The position numbers and the translations under genes are program-made. The notes under the pieces were generated by a model. That model had not been told where the DNA came from. It saw only the letters and a program-made list of their open reading frames with translations, and made no database searches. Shown piece by piece: positions 15,820 to 24,988 of a stretch of DNA of 64,000 bases. The DNA comes from Nitrospirota bacterium (GTDB lineage Bacteria > Nitrospirota > Nitrospiria > Nitrospirales > Nitrospiraceae): contig SCVN01000002.1 of the NCBI GenBank assembly GCA_004296885.1, forward strand, positions 62,001 through 126,000, given 5' to 3'. Numbering within the stretch: the first letter of the stretch is position 1; each line of letters begins with the position of its first letter.

Positions 15820-16241
15820 TTTTGTACCTGGATACATCGAGCCTGCTGAAGTTGTTCATGGAAGAGGCGGGCGCCGGCGACGTGATCGCCAGGGTGGAAT
15901 CCGCTGGAATTGTCGCTACCTCGGTGATCGCCTATCCCGAGGCGCATGCCGCTCTTGGCCGTCGCCACCGCGAGGGAGCGATCACCAAAACGGAATTTCA
16001 CAGTCTGCTTTCTCGATTCAGGGACGGCTGGTTGCAAGTACTTGTCATCTCGTTGTCTGCTCCTGTGTATGCGCGCGCCGGTCTCTTGGCGGTGCAATAC
16101 GCGTTGCGCGGTATGGATGCGATCCACCTGGCCTCTTATGGCGAAGTTCTCGATCGGGGCGATGCCGAGTTTTTGTCTCACGACGGCCGGCTCACGGAGG
16201 CGGCGGAGAAATACCGACGGCACTATCGTCGGAAGTCATGA
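15816..16241 (+). CDS. VapC-type PIN-domain toxin (ribonuclease)
   Basis: A 141-residue PIN-domain protein. Acidic residues expected to bind Mg2+ are visible in MILYLDTSSLLKLF (Asp6), in AYPEAHAALGRR, in RGMDAIHLAS and in EFLSHDGRLTEAA. VapC toxins cleave RNA, often tRNA or rRNA, and are neutralised by the cognate antitoxin encoded just upstream. Its stop codon overlaps the ATG of the Lnb-like gene (16238-16241). That is unusual for a toxin-antitoxin operon and may couple the two. Confidence 0.88.
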   Translation: MILYLDTSSLLKLFMEEAGAGDVIARVESAGIVATSVIAYPEAHAALGRRHREGAITKTEFHSLLSRFRDGWLQVLVISLSAPVYARAGLLAVQYALRGMDAIHLASYGEVLDRGDAEFLSHDGRLTEAAEKYRRHYRRKS

Positions 16242-18157
16242 TCGTTCTCCGGGGACCCGCCTACTCCTTCTTGCTCTGGTGCGTCTTTTGTTGGGTGGCC
16301 CCAACGTATGCGGCAGACACAGGGCACTCGCACCTTTCTGAACTGATCCAACGCGCTGCCCAAGCCAAGCTTGCCGAGCAGCGCGAGTGGCATCTCCTGC
16401 TCCATTACAAGCCCAATCTTTTCGGCGGCGTCACCAGCGAGGCGGACGATCCTGGGTTCTTTCTCTCCCCCGACGGCAAGACCGATCCGCAAGCCGAACT
16501 CAACGCCACACTCAGACAGTTCTTTTCAGAGGAGCTGGTCGGCCGCTCCAAGCAACCGGCCCAATGCGCCTTCGTCGCCCGCTACCACTGGCTGAAGGAG
16601 AAGCTGACCTTCGACGACCGCCGGTTGCCTCCCCTGCGCTGCGAGCGGTTCGACAATTGGTTCAAAGAGATGAATGCCCAGTCCCTGACGATGATCTTCC
16701 CCTCGTCATTCATGAACAATCCCGCCTCCATGTTCGGCCACACGTTCCTGCGCGTGGACCAGAAAGGCCAAACGGAACAGACCCGCATCCTGGCTTACAC
16801 GATCAATTATGCCGCCGATGCCCCGCCGGACCCGGGTTTCTCCTACGCGATCGATGGGTTGCTCGGCGGCTACAAGGGGTTTTTCTCCACGATGCCCTAT
16901 TACCTGAAGGTGCAGGAATATCGGGACATCGAGAACCGAGACATCTGGGAGTACCGGCTGAACCTCACGGATGACCAAATCCGACGGTTGTTGATGCATG
17001 CCTGGGAGTTGGGCAACGCTTATTTTGACTACTTCTTTTTGAAAGAAAACTGCGCGTACCACATCCTGTCGTTGCTCGAATATGCGAACCCGGCCTGGCA
17101 TCTCACGGACCGGTTCGTCCTGTTTACCATCCCGGCCGATACGATCCGGGCGTTGATCGAGCAGCCTGGCCTGGTCGGCGAAATTGCCTACCGGCCGTCG
17201 CGGAGCACGCAGATCAGGCGCAAGCGGGAGGTGCTGAGCGACGACGAACTCCGCTGGTTCCGACAGATCATCGCGGACGTGTCGGTCGTCAAATCGGAGG
17301 CCTTTGCGTCACTCCCGATGGCGCGAAAGGCGTTTGTGCTTGATCTCGCCTCCGATTACTTCCGGTATCGCCGTGTTACGGATGAAGCACGTGCCGAGAG
17401 CTACAAGGAAGCCAATCGAAACATCTTGCTGGCACGGAGCGAGTTAAGGATTCGATCGGAGGATTTCCACGTCGAGCCCTATGTCGTCTCGCCGGAGCAG
17501 GGCCACAAGACCTCGCGTGCCGACCTGGGGGTCGGCTGGCGCAGGGGTCAATTGTTCCAGGATCTGAGCGTCCGCGCGGCGTATCACGATCTGCTCGACC
17601 CGGACAAGGGGTACAGCCCGGATTCACAGATCCAGATCGTGGCGCTGAGCGTTCGCCATTACCAACCGCACAATCAGACCAGGCTGGAGCGGTTCACGCC
17701 GGTGAATATCGTGTCGCTGACGCCGATGGACGGGGACTTCAAAGCTCTCTCGTGGAAGGTGAATACCGGCTGGGAGACCGTCAACCGGCCCGGCTGCGGC
17801 TACTGCGGCAACATGAATGTCAACGGCGGCCTCGGCGGGGCCGTCGAGACTCACTGGTGGCGGCGGGTCGTGGCCTTTGCCTTTGCGGAGGTGGACGCGA
17901 ACTGGAGTCACGCCTACCAGGAGAATCACCGGATCGGCGGCGGGGGCACGGCCGGCTTGTTGGCCACGCTGACGGATCGCTGGAAGGTCTTAGCCTCCAC
18001 GACGTATTTGAAGTATCCGCTCGGCTACCGATCGGAGGATTTCCGCTACTTCGTGGGGACGCGCTACACGTTGGAGCAGAACCTTGCGGTACGGTTCGAG
18101 TTCAGCCGCCGCTATGACGACAGCGAGGCGGTGTTCTATGTACAGGCGTTTTTTTGA
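16238..18157 (+). CDS. DUF4105 / Lnb-like N-terminal periplasmic domain protein with C-terminal barrel
   Basis: A 639-residue exported protein; ATG 16238 gives signal peptide LLWCVFCWVAPTYA. Residues about 60-330 hold the DUF4105 domain: NPASMFGHTFLRVD places His168 in the S-x-F-G-H motif, and FFLKENCAYHILSLLEY places Cys272. Together these resemble the His/Cys centre of permuted papain-like enzymes, as in Lnb lipoprotein transacylases. The C-terminal half has alternating strands (WRRGQLFQDLSVRAAYHD, then YTLEQNLAVRFEFSRRY) ending in VFYVQAFF, typical of an outer-membrane beta barrel with a terminal Phe. Earlier starts exist in this frame but lie inside the toxin gene. Confidence 0.83.
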   Translation: MIVLRGPAYSFLLWCVFCWVAPTYAADTGHSHLSELIQRAAQAKLAEQREWHLLLHYKPNLFGGVTSEADDPGFFLSPDGKTDPQAELNATLRQFFSEELVGRSKQPAQCAFVARYHWLKEKLTFDDRRLPPLRCERFDNWFKEMNAQSLTMIFPSSFMNNPASMFGHTFLRVDQKGQTEQTRILAYTINYAADAPPDPGFSYAIDGLLGGYKGFFSTMPYYLKVQEYRDIENRDIWEYRLNLTDDQIRRLLMHAWELGNAYFDYFFLKENCAYHILSLLEYANPAWHLTDRFVLFTIPADTIRALIEQPGLVGEIAYRPSRSTQIRRKREVLSDDELRWFRQIIADVSVVKSEAFASLPMARKAFVLDLASDYFRYRRVTDEARAESYKEANRNILLARSELRIRSEDFHVEPYVVSPEQGHKTSRADLGVGWRRGQLFQDLSVRAAYHDLLDPDKGYSPDSQIQIVALSVRHYQPHNQTRLERFTPVNIVSLTPMDGDFKALSWKVNTGWETVNRPGCGYCGNMNVNGGLGGAVETHWWRRVVAFAFAEVDANWSHAYQENHRIGGGGTAGLLATLTDRWKVLASTTYLKYPLGYRSEDFRYFVGTRYTLEQNLAVRFEFSRRYDDSEAVFYVQAFF

Positions 18158-18162
18158 AGTGC

Positions 18163-18286
18163 CAGGATGCTGAAAAAGCCCCCCAACTTTGTTCTCAGTC
18201 GCTCGACCCCCTCAACGTACTTTTTCAGTACGCCTCGGGGCCCTCACTCCCTGCGGCCTCGTTGGCTGGTCTTTTTGAGCATCCTG
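18163..18286. repeat. 124-bp dispersed inverted-repeat element
   Basis: The ends are inverted repeats: CAGGATGCTGAAAAAG plus CCAAC at the left, GTTGG plus CTTTTTGAGCATCCTG at the right. The interior carries ACTTTTTCAGTACGCCTCGGGG. A diverged relative lies at 34041-34230 and a partial one at 23817. It has no coding capacity and resembles a non-autonomous mobile or REP-like element. Confidence 0.7.
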
Positions 18287-18306
18287 ATAGTGATGGATAG
18301 AAACAA

Positions 18307-19071
18307 ATGAGTCTCCTCGACCGATTTTTCGTCTACCATCCGGCGCCCTGGATCGACCGGGACTGGGCCCGTGTCAGCGGATTGCCGCTGCAGGAGGTCT
18401 GGTTTCAGGCCGAGGATGGGACGAAGCTCTTCGGCTGGTACGTGGAGAATCGGGCGACGCCTGTGGTCCTGCTCTGGTGTCACGGCAATGCAGGGAACAT
18501 CATCCACCGGCTGGAGAATCTTGTCGAACTGTACCGATTGGGCTTCTCCGTCTTTCTCTTCGATTACCGCGGCTACGGCCGCAGCCAAGGCCGGCCCACC
18601 GAGGAGGGGATGTACCAGGATGCGCTGGCCGCTTATGACTACCTCGCCACCAGCAGGCATGTGGCTCCGGAACGCCTACTGCTCTTCGGCCGTTCGCTCG
18701 GTGGAGCTGTGGCCGGGCATGTGGCGGTCCGGCGGCAGGCAGCCGGGCTGATCCTGGAGGGGGCCTTTCCGTCCGTTGCAGCCGTGGCCCGCGCCCATTA
18801 CTTCGGGCTGCCGGTGGACTGGCTGCTGGGGGCGGAGTTCAACCTGACCGACCGGTTGGCGGTATTGTCCCTGCCCGTGTTGGTCATTCATGGTGGGCGG
18901 GACGAGATCATCCCCGCCGAGCTGGGCCGGCAAGTGTTCGACGCGGCGCGGGCGCCCAAGGACTTTTACCTGGTTCCGGGGGCCGACCATAACGACCTCT
19001 ATGTGGTCGGCGGGCGGGCTTATTTCCAACGGCTGCGGCAGTTTGCGGAACAGGTCGTCAGGGTGAGATGA
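18307..19071 (+). CDS. Alpha/beta hydrolase (YfhR/BEM46-like)
   Basis: A 254-residue protein with the alpha/beta hydrolase fold: VVLLWCHGNAGN (oxyanion HGN), FLFDYRGYGRSQG, nucleophile motif GRSLGG (LLFGRSLGGAVAG), acidic residue in VIHGGRDEIIP, and catalytic His in PGADHND. This arrangement matches the BEM46/YfhR group of serine hydrolases, whose physiological substrates are mostly unknown. No strong signal peptide is present. The gene starts 20 bases after the inverted-repeat element, so its promoter may lie in or near that repeat. Confidence 0.87.
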   Translation: MSLLDRFFVYHPAPWIDRDWARVSGLPLQEVWFQAEDGTKLFGWYVENRATPVVLLWCHGNAGNIIHRLENLVELYRLGFSVFLFDYRGYGRSQGRPTEEGMYQDALAAYDYLATSRHVAPERLLLFGRSLGGAVAGHVAVRRQAAGLILEGAFPSVAAVARAHYFGLPVDWLLGAEFNLTDRLAVLSLPVLVIHGGRDEIIPAELGRQVFDAARAPKDFYLVPGADHNDLYVVGGRAYFQRLRQFAEQVVRVR

Positions 19072-19093
19072 GCGCCCCCGATTCAAACAATAC

Positions 19094-19123
19094 TTGGCTC
19101 TCCAGGGGCTCTTTTGGTAAAGT
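19094..19123 (+). promoter_or_regulatory. Candidate promoter for the MlaA-like gene
   Basis: TTGGCT (19094-19099) and TAAAGT (19118-19123), 18 bases apart, lie about 60 bases before the GTG start at 19186. The match is moderate. Confidence 0.4.
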
Positions 19124-19185
19124 GCGCCGATCTGATTGGGGCTCCGTCGCCCCACACGATAGACCGTTGCAGATAGGAGGTCGCG

Positions 19186-20385
19186 GTGCAGGACAAGCTG
19201 ATGATTCGCTGGATGTTCGGTGCGGGCTTTGCGTTGGGGGTGGTCGGCTTGAGCGGATGCGCCACCGGCTCCGATTCCCTGGGCAGCCTCGACGCGACTT
19301 TGGGCCTGCCTTCCGTGACCGTTTCGGTGGCAGGAACGGATGGGGACGGACGAAGCCTGATGGACGCGCTGTCCGGCGTCACGATGCCATCGGTGCAGTC
19401 GGAGCACTCTTCCGCGGTGCCGTCCTCTTCCGAAGATCGGTCGGCAACCCCTCCGGTGCTGGCCCAGGCTGACGGGGCCAGCCATCTTGGCCCCCATGAC
19501 ACGAGTCCGGCCCAGGGCCTCCAGGCCCCGAGTCAGCTCAGCCCGCAGGAAACGAGCCCTGCTCAGCCGGAAGCCCCTCCGCCTCCGGTTGAGAAAGTCG
19601 TTGCGCCACAGGCCCAAGCGGCCGAGCCGCCGGCAGCACCCACAGCGGAGCCCGTGACGAGCGAGCCGGTCAAAGATGAGAACTACGATCCGTTTGCCAA
19701 GGCTGAAGGCTCGGCCGACGGAATGGAAGAATACGATCCCTGGGAAGTGCTCAACGTCAAGACGTTCCTGTTCAACCGCAAGCTGGACGAATGGATCGTC
19801 AAACCCGTGGCCACGGCCTACGATACAGTCGTGCCGGATGGCGCGGAGCACGGGCTCAGCAACATCTTCCACAATATGCGCACGGTGCCCCGCCTGATCA
19901 ACAATTTGTTCCAAGGCAAGTTCAAAGGCGCCGGGATCGAGTTCGGCCGGTTCCTGCTCAATACCTCTTTCGGGTGGGGCGGTTATTTCGATTTCGCCAA
20001 GGAAGCCTATGGGATTACGACGCCGGACGAAGATTTCGGTCAGACTCTGGGAGCCTACGGTACGAAGCCCGGTCCCTATCTGGTGATCCCGATCCTCGGC
20101 TCCTACACGGTCCGGGACATCAGCGGTTTCGTGGTCGATTTGGCCCTCGATCCCTTCAACATCCTGCTGTTCCCCTTCGTGGACGTCAAGAGTTGGCCGC
20201 AGGTGGTGACCAATGAAGATACGATCCTCTTTGCCCAGATCGGCATCCGGGCCGGGTATATGGCGAACGAGCGGGCCATCAACATCGAGACGACTTTTGA
20301 AGGCGTGGAGGAAACCGTCGTGGACCTCTACGGAGCGGTCCGCAACGCGTATCTGCAAAAGCGGGCCAGAGCGATCCGAGAATAG
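19186..20385 (+). CDS. mlaA: MlaA (VacJ) family outer-membrane lipoprotein
   Basis: A 399-residue lipoprotein starting at GTG 19186 behind ATAGGAGG. The signal ends in LSGC (Cys25). Residues about 30-165 are a Pro/Ala/Gln-rich low-complexity linker, much longer than in most MlaA proteins. The conserved MlaA domain follows from about residue 180: DPWEVLNVKTFLFNRKLDEW, then NIFHNMRTVPRLINNLFQGKF, then FLLNTSFGWGGYFDFAKE, DEDFGQTLGAYG, GPYLVIPILGSYTVRD. MlaA removes phospholipids from the outer leaflet and hands them to the Mla pathway. No other mla gene is adjacent, so partners must lie elsewhere. Confidence 0.9.
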   Translation: MQDKLMIRWMFGAGFALGVVGLSGCATGSDSLGSLDATLGLPSVTVSVAGTDGDGRSLMDALSGVTMPSVQSEHSSAVPSSSEDRSATPPVLAQADGASHLGPHDTSPAQGLQAPSQLSPQETSPAQPEAPPPPVEKVVAPQAQAAEPPAAPTAEPVTSEPVKDENYDPFAKAEGSADGMEEYDPWEVLNVKTFLFNRKLDEWIVKPVATAYDTVVPDGAEHGLSNIFHNMRTVPRLINNLFQGKFKGAGIEFGRFLLNTSFGWGGYFDFAKEAYGITTPDEDFGQTLGAYGTKPGPYLVIPILGSYTVRDISGFVVDLALDPFNILLFPFVDVKSWPQVVTNEDTILFAQIGIRAGYMANERAINIETTFEGVEETVVDLYGAVRNAYLQKRARAIRE

Positions 20386-20599
20386 CGGGTTTTCGAACAG
20401 ACCCTCAGGCGCAAGCCTCAATAGTTCTCGGTCATCAGTTTCTTGAGCTGGTCACTGAGAACCGAACACTTCCTTTCGAACGGCCCCTACCTTGAACCGC
20501 CGTTTCTCTTGACAGGGCGACGTGTCCGGCGGAAGCTGGACGCGTCGTTCTGCCATGCGCCCTGTCCCGGCCGTCCGGCCCGCACGAGAGGTGGACATC

Positions 20600-21727
20600 A
20601 TGAACCCAGTTCGGCGTTCCTCCATACAGTACGTCCAGGTGAGCGTCGCTGCCCGTTTCGCTTCCCGGCTGCTTCTGAGCCTTCTCCTCGGCCTCGCGTT
20701 CGGAGGTCCGAACGCCTGGGCACAGCAGGGCGGGCCGAAGCCGGTCTCCGACACGGCGACACTGACGATTTTGAAGGGGACGGTCCAATGTATAGCGGGG
20801 GGAGGCACCCAGGCTCAACCGGCGACGGACGGGATGAATCTGGCGGCGGGGGACCGTGTGCTGACCGGTCCGAACGCGGAGGCTTTGATCACCTTCCTGG
20901 ACGGGAGTACGCTCACGGTCATGCCGAACGGCGATGTGGCGGTCAAGCAGGCCGATGTGGGCAAGCCGCGTTCGACGATCGCCATCCGGATCAATCTCGG
21001 CAAGGTCTGGGCCCGGGTGGTCCGGCTGGCGGATCAAAAATCCAGCTTCTCGTTGGAATCCAACACGGCGACGGCCACGGTGCACGACGGGCTCATCGGC
21101 AGCCAGCAGGAGGCGGACGGAACCTTCACCTGTTGGACCAAGGCCGGGCCCTTGACCGTCACGGATCGACAAGGGCGGACCCTGACCTTGTCGCCCGGCC
21201 AAAAGGCGGTCGTGAAAGGCGCGGCGGCTCCGACGCCGCAGCCCTTCGCCGTGCACCAGAGCGTGCTCGCCGTCGTGGCCTCGTCGAACGTGCTCCCGCT
21301 GGTGCTGATGGACGACGAAGTCCGGGTGGCGGGGTTCGTGGCGCCCGGCGTGGAAGTCAATCAGGTGTTCGGGTCCTTCACGGGCCAAGGCGAGGGAGGG
21401 ACGCGGACCGTCGAAGTGCCGGCCGGCGTGCCCGGCCCCTTCACGCTCGTGCTGGAAGGAAAGGAGGACGGTCCCTTCCATATCACCCTCAGCGGGTCCT
21501 TCAAAGGGACGCTGACGTATCTTCAGCCTCTGTCCGGGACTATCGCGAAAGGCCAGCGTCTGCACACCCGCATCAACCAGGTCCTCGACCAGACCACGAG
21601 CGGCGATCCCAAGCAGGCCAAGGTCCGGTCCGGGGCCGCGTCGGCGTTCACGCCGCTGGCCGGGCCGCTGCCGGGGAAGATCCTGCTCGCACCGGATGAA
21701 CTGGCGTCAGCAGGCGGGAGCCGCTGA
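20600..21727 (+). CDS. FecR-domain exported protein
   Basis: A 375-residue protein; ATG 20600 is chosen for the GAGAGGTGG upstream. A long n-region is followed by the hydrophobic segment LLLSLLLGLAFGGPNAWA, then a FecR domain: NLAAGDRVLTGPNAEALITFLDGSTLTVMPNGDV, with KVWARVVRLADQKSSFSLES typical of FecR repeats. The C-terminal region (from about residue 220) contains beta-rich segments with no recognised domain. Such FecR proteins often sit beside CHASE2 adenylate cyclases. Here the cyclase gene is next door but convergent, six bases away. Confidence 0.8.
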   Translation: MNPVRRSSIQYVQVSVAARFASRLLLSLLLGLAFGGPNAWAQQGGPKPVSDTATLTILKGTVQCIAGGGTQAQPATDGMNLAAGDRVLTGPNAEALITFLDGSTLTVMPNGDVAVKQADVGKPRSTIAIRINLGKVWARVVRLADQKSSFSLESNTATATVHDGLIGSQQEADGTFTCWTKAGPLTVTDRQGRTLTLSPGQKAVVKGAAAPTPQPFAVHQSVLAVVASSNVLPLVLMDDEVRVAGFVAPGVEVNQVFGSFTGQGEGGTRTVEVPAGVPGPFTLVLEGKEDGPFHITLSGSFKGTLTYLQPLSGTIAKGQRLHTRINQVLDQTTSGDPKQAKVRSGAASAFTPLAGPLPGKILLAPDELASAGGSR

Positions 21728-21733
21728 TACCGT

Positions 21734-23803
21734 TTACTTGTGCTGGGCCACGTAGACCCCGTTCCAATCCTCGGGCGGGGGCGAAGCCAGCAAGGCCCGG
21801 CTGCGGCGCAGGTAGAGCGAACTGGGTCCGTCCTCTGGCATGTCGGCCTGGATCGTTTCGAACAAAGCCGCCGCCTCCGCCCACCGCCGGGATCGGTAGA
21901 GCGCGATGCCCCGCTCGTAGGCGGTCACGAAGGCCGCTCTCGCCGGTTCGAGCTCGCCCGCCCGGCTCAACACTTCATAGACCGCCAACGGCTCCGCCCG
22001 CCCTTTCACCGCGACGAGGTCGAGAAACCGGTAGAGAAAGGCCTCGCCTGCCTCGGCCTTGACGGCCTCGCCGACCACGAGCCTGGTCCCATATTCCTTG
22101 CTGAGGCCCTCCAGCCGCGCCGCGACGTTCACCGTGTCCCCCATCACCGTGTACGCGAGCCGGTCCCGCGAGCCCATGTTCCCCACGACCATCGGACCGG
22201 TGTTGATGCCGATCCCCACATCCAGGTTGCGCAGGCCCCGTCGTTGCCAGTCGGCGTTCAGCAAGCGGAGCCGTGCGATCATGTCGAGCGCGGTGCGGCA
22301 GGCGCGCCGGGCATGGTCCGGCTGTGCCATCGGGGCGTTCCAGAAGGCCATGATCGCGTCGCCGATATACTTGTCCAGCACCCCGTCGTGCCGGAACACG
22401 ATCTCGGTCATCGCCGTCATGTATTCGTTCAGCAGGGCCACCAGCGCCTGGGGTTCCAGCGCGTGGGACAGGGTGGTAAAGCCGCGCAGATCGGAGAAGA
22501 GCACCGTCATGGTCCTGGTGTCGCCGCCCAGCTTCAGCCGCTCCGGGTCCTTCAGCGCCCAGTGGCTGACGGACGGCGACAGATAGCGGGCCATGACGCC
22601 CCGGATCATCTTCTGCTCCGCCTGCTCGAAGGCCACGCGGTAGACCATGGCGGCGGCGAAGCCGAGCAGCAGCGCGCCGGGCGGGTAGACGAGATTGAGC
22701 ACCACTCCGTTGTCAAACAGCAGGCCGGCGGCCAACCAATACAGGCCGAGGGCCCCGATCACCCCGAGGGCGGCATGGCGCGGGCCGCCGACCGCCACCA
22801 GCAGCGAGGCCAGGACGGCCGAGGCGACGATCAAGAGGATGGTGGTCCCGTCCGACACAGGGACCAGGAACCGCTGACGGAGAATGGTTTCCACCGCGTT
22901 GGCCAGGACCTCGACGCCCCACATACGTGTCTCCGCCGTGGTCGGGGTGGCAAACTCATCCACCCCGCGGATCGTTAGGCCGATCAGCACGATCTTGTCC
23001 CGTACCAGCGCCGGGTTGAAAGAACTGTCCAGAATCGAAGCGAAAGGCAGGATCGTGAACGGGCCGCCATGCTCGGGACTGGAGGGGCCGCCGAGGAAAT
23101 TGATCCGCATGCTGCCGGTCTGTCCGACGGGAATGGCCCGCCCGGCGCCGAAGATCAGGGCCCCGGCCGCCGGTTCGTCGATCACGCCGGGCCGCCGGAC
23201 GAAGCGCGCCACGGCGGTCAGGGCCAGCGCCGGCACGATGTCGGGCCCGGCTGTCAGTTGGAGCGGCAAGCTGCGGACCACCGTGTCCTGGTCGGTGGTC
23301 ACGTTGACGAACCCTTCGGCGACGGCCGCATCCCTGATCGCGGCGGTGGGACGCACGAAGACGTCGAACTCCTGGGCAATACCGGGACGCGGGACGAGGT
23401 CCTTGGGGCCCTGGGCTTCGACCGGGGTGACGACGATCCCCGCCCGCCGGATGGCCGCCGCGACCGTCGGGTCTTCCGGCGTGGGCGCATCGAAGAAAAT
23501 ATCGAACGCTACGACCCTGGCGCCGGCTTCATGCAGCCGGTCCACCGCCTGGGCATAGAGGGTCCTGGGCCAGTTCACCAGCGGACCGTACCGGGGGAGC
23601 AGGGCGCGGTAGCTGCGCTGGTCGATGCCGACGATCACCGTGGCCTGCGCCGGGTCCGTCCCTTGCGACGCAAACAGGAAATCGGTGCTGTGGATCTGGG
23701 TCGTGGACAAGAAGGTCAAGCGGTAGGCTGCGGTCAACAGCGAGGCGACCGCCAGGGCCAGCGCGCCGCTGACGAGCAACCGCCGCTTGGTGCTCCGCGT
23801 CAT
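21734..23803 (-). CDS. CHASE2-domain class III adenylate/guanylate cyclase
   Basis: A 689-residue membrane protein. After an N-terminal membrane segment, CHASE2 (about 25-330; TVIVGIDQRSYRAL, VAFDIFFDAPTPEDP, LRDKIVLIGLT-type motif) would sense a periplasmic signal. Three hydrophobic segments follow. The class III cyclase domain begins near residue 435: VLFSDLRGFTTLS supplies one metal Asp and LDKYIGDAIMAFW the second Asp plus the substrate-choosing Lys. MGDTVNVAARLEGLSKEYG carries the Asn and Arg of the transition-state site. All key residues are present, so it should make cAMP. It ends six bases from the convergent FecR gene. Confidence 0.9.
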   Translation of the reverse strand: MTRSTKRRLLVSGALALAVASLLTAAYRLTFLSTTQIHSTDFLFASQGTDPAQATVIVGIDQRSYRALLPRYGPLVNWPRTLYAQAVDRLHEAGARVVAFDIFFDAPTPEDPTVAAAIRRAGIVVTPVEAQGPKDLVPRPGIAQEFDVFVRPTAAIRDAAVAEGFVNVTTDQDTVVRSLPLQLTAGPDIVPALALTAVARFVRRPGVIDEPAAGALIFGAGRAIPVGQTGSMRINFLGGPSSPEHGGPFTILPFASILDSSFNPALVRDKIVLIGLTIRGVDEFATPTTAETRMWGVEVLANAVETILRQRFLVPVSDGTTILLIVASAVLASLLVAVGGPRHAALGVIGALGLYWLAAGLLFDNGVVLNLVYPPGALLLGFAAAMVYRVAFEQAEQKMIRGVMARYLSPSVSHWALKDPERLKLGGDTRTMTVLFSDLRGFTTLSHALEPQALVALLNEYMTAMTEIVFRHDGVLDKYIGDAIMAFWNAPMAQPDHARRACRTALDMIARLRLLNADWQRRGLRNLDVGIGINTGPMVVGNMGSRDRLAYTVMGDTVNVAARLEGLSKEYGTRLVVGEAVKAEAGEAFLYRFLDLVAVKGRAEPLAVYEVLSRAGELEPARAAFVTAYERGIALYRSRRWAEAAALFETIQADMPEDGPSSLYLRRSRALLASPPPEDWNGVYVAQHK

Positions 23804-23816
23804 GGGCGGATTCTAG

Positions 23817-24002
23817 CAGGATGTTGAAAAAGTCCGCCAGCTTTGTTCTCGCATCGCTCTTGAACCCTGTGCATCGTGAGGCGTGAAGCGTAGGGCACAG
23901 AGAAAACGGATGGAAGGCGCGCTGCGGACGAGCCACGGGAACGGCGTGCGTCTTGGCGCATGCGGGTGGGCGGGTGTGACGGTGGCCTTTTGCCCATCCT
24001 GC
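23817..24002. repeat. Dispersed intergenic repeat (partial, second type)
   Basis: It begins CAGGATGTTGAAAAAGTCC, close to the left end of the 18163 element, and ends TGGCCTTTTGCCCATCCTGCGG. The middle (23931-23980) is the segment also found in frame inside the phosphoesterase gene at 12775-12826. It probably represents a composite or diverged member of the same repeat family. Confidence 0.55.
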
Positions 24003-24085
24003 GGTCCTTGTTACGAAATCAGAGAAGGCTTGCCTTCGGCTTGGGCTTTGCTTACCTTGTGGGAACGATCGGAGGTGAGCGCATC

Positions 24086-24946
24086 GTGAGCCAAACCGCA
24101 ACCGAGAAGAAAGCCAGCTTGACGGGCACCGTCCATACCGCACCGGAGGATATTTCGGTGAAGGACGTGGCGCGGCTCATGACGGCCCGGGGCATCGGGT
24201 CGGTCGTGGTGGTGGATGAACGGACGATGCCGATCGGGATCATCACCGACCGGGACATTGTGGTGCGGGTGACGGCTGCGGGACAGGATGCCAGATCGGT
24301 CCTGGTGGGCGCCGCCATGTCCAAACCCTTGGTGACGATCACGAAGAGCCAGGACATCGGCACGGCCGTCGGCGTGATGGTCCGTCATGGCATTCGCCAA
24401 CTGCCCATCGTGGATGAGACCGGGCGCCTGGCGTCCATCCTGACGCTGGACGATATCCTGCGGTTCAAGCTGGCCGATCCGGCCGAGCTGACTCAGATCG
24501 TCCGGGACCGGCCGCAGTCCTTGCCTCCGGAGCCGGGGGCCAAATCCCTTGCGCCGGGGATGCCGGCGCAAGAGGCGTCGAAAGCTTTTGAGACCGGGTT
24601 GGACTTTAAGCCGGCTGTTTCATCCTCCGATGCGGGAACGGCGACCTCGTCTGCGCGGCCGGTGGCCTCCCTGACGAGAACGACCAAGGTCGTGACGATG
24701 GTCAGGCGCCGCCGCCGCCGCACCATGCTCGAAGAAGTCCGATACCTGATCTTTGCCAACAAAACCTGGGTGGCGGTGCTCCTCGCGCTGGCGGGACTCC
24801 TCGTTCTCGTGTCCTTCTTCCTGGCCTACTTCGGCGATCGGTTCGATTCCTATTCGCAAAGCCGCTATGAACCCAAGGACGAAGAGCGCCGGGTCTACAT
24901 GGAGGAGCGGCAGCGGCTGCATGGAGGGAAAGTCCCGTCCCGGTGA
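24086..24946 (+). CDS. CBS-domain pair protein with C-terminal membrane segment
   Basis: A 286-residue protein; GTG 24086 (start MSQTATEKKASL) follows GGAGGTGAG, which decides the start over upstream in-frame codons lying in the repeat. Two CBS motifs span residues about 15-145 (VKDVARLMTARGIGSVVVVDE with PIGIITDRDIVVRV, then GVMVRHGIRQLPIVDETGRLASILTLDDIL), a typical adenylate-binding Bateman module. A Ser/Thr/Pro-rich linker leads to a single TM segment (VAVLLALAGLLVLVSFFLAYF) and a charged tail. CBS pairs sense adenosine nucleotides; what this one controls is unknown. Confidence 0.87.
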   Translation: MSQTATEKKASLTGTVHTAPEDISVKDVARLMTARGIGSVVVVDERTMPIGIITDRDIVVRVTAAGQDARSVLVGAAMSKPLVTITKSQDIGTAVGVMVRHGIRQLPIVDETGRLASILTLDDILRFKLADPAELTQIVRDRPQSLPPEPGAKSLAPGMPAQEASKAFETGLDFKPAVSSSDAGTATSSARPVASLTRTTKVVTMVRRRRRRTMLEEVRYLIFANKTWVAVLLALAGLLVLVSFFLAYFGDRFDSYSQSRYEPKDEERRVYMEERQRLHGGKVPSR

Positions 24947-24988
24947 TCGAGGGGCCAGCGCCGCGGGCATCATCGTGCCCCGTGCCGG

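Noticed and set aside
23529-24143. A minus-strand frame extending the CHASE2 cyclase region into the repeat at 23817-24002.
   Set aside because: It is out of frame with the cyclase and is built from repeat DNA.
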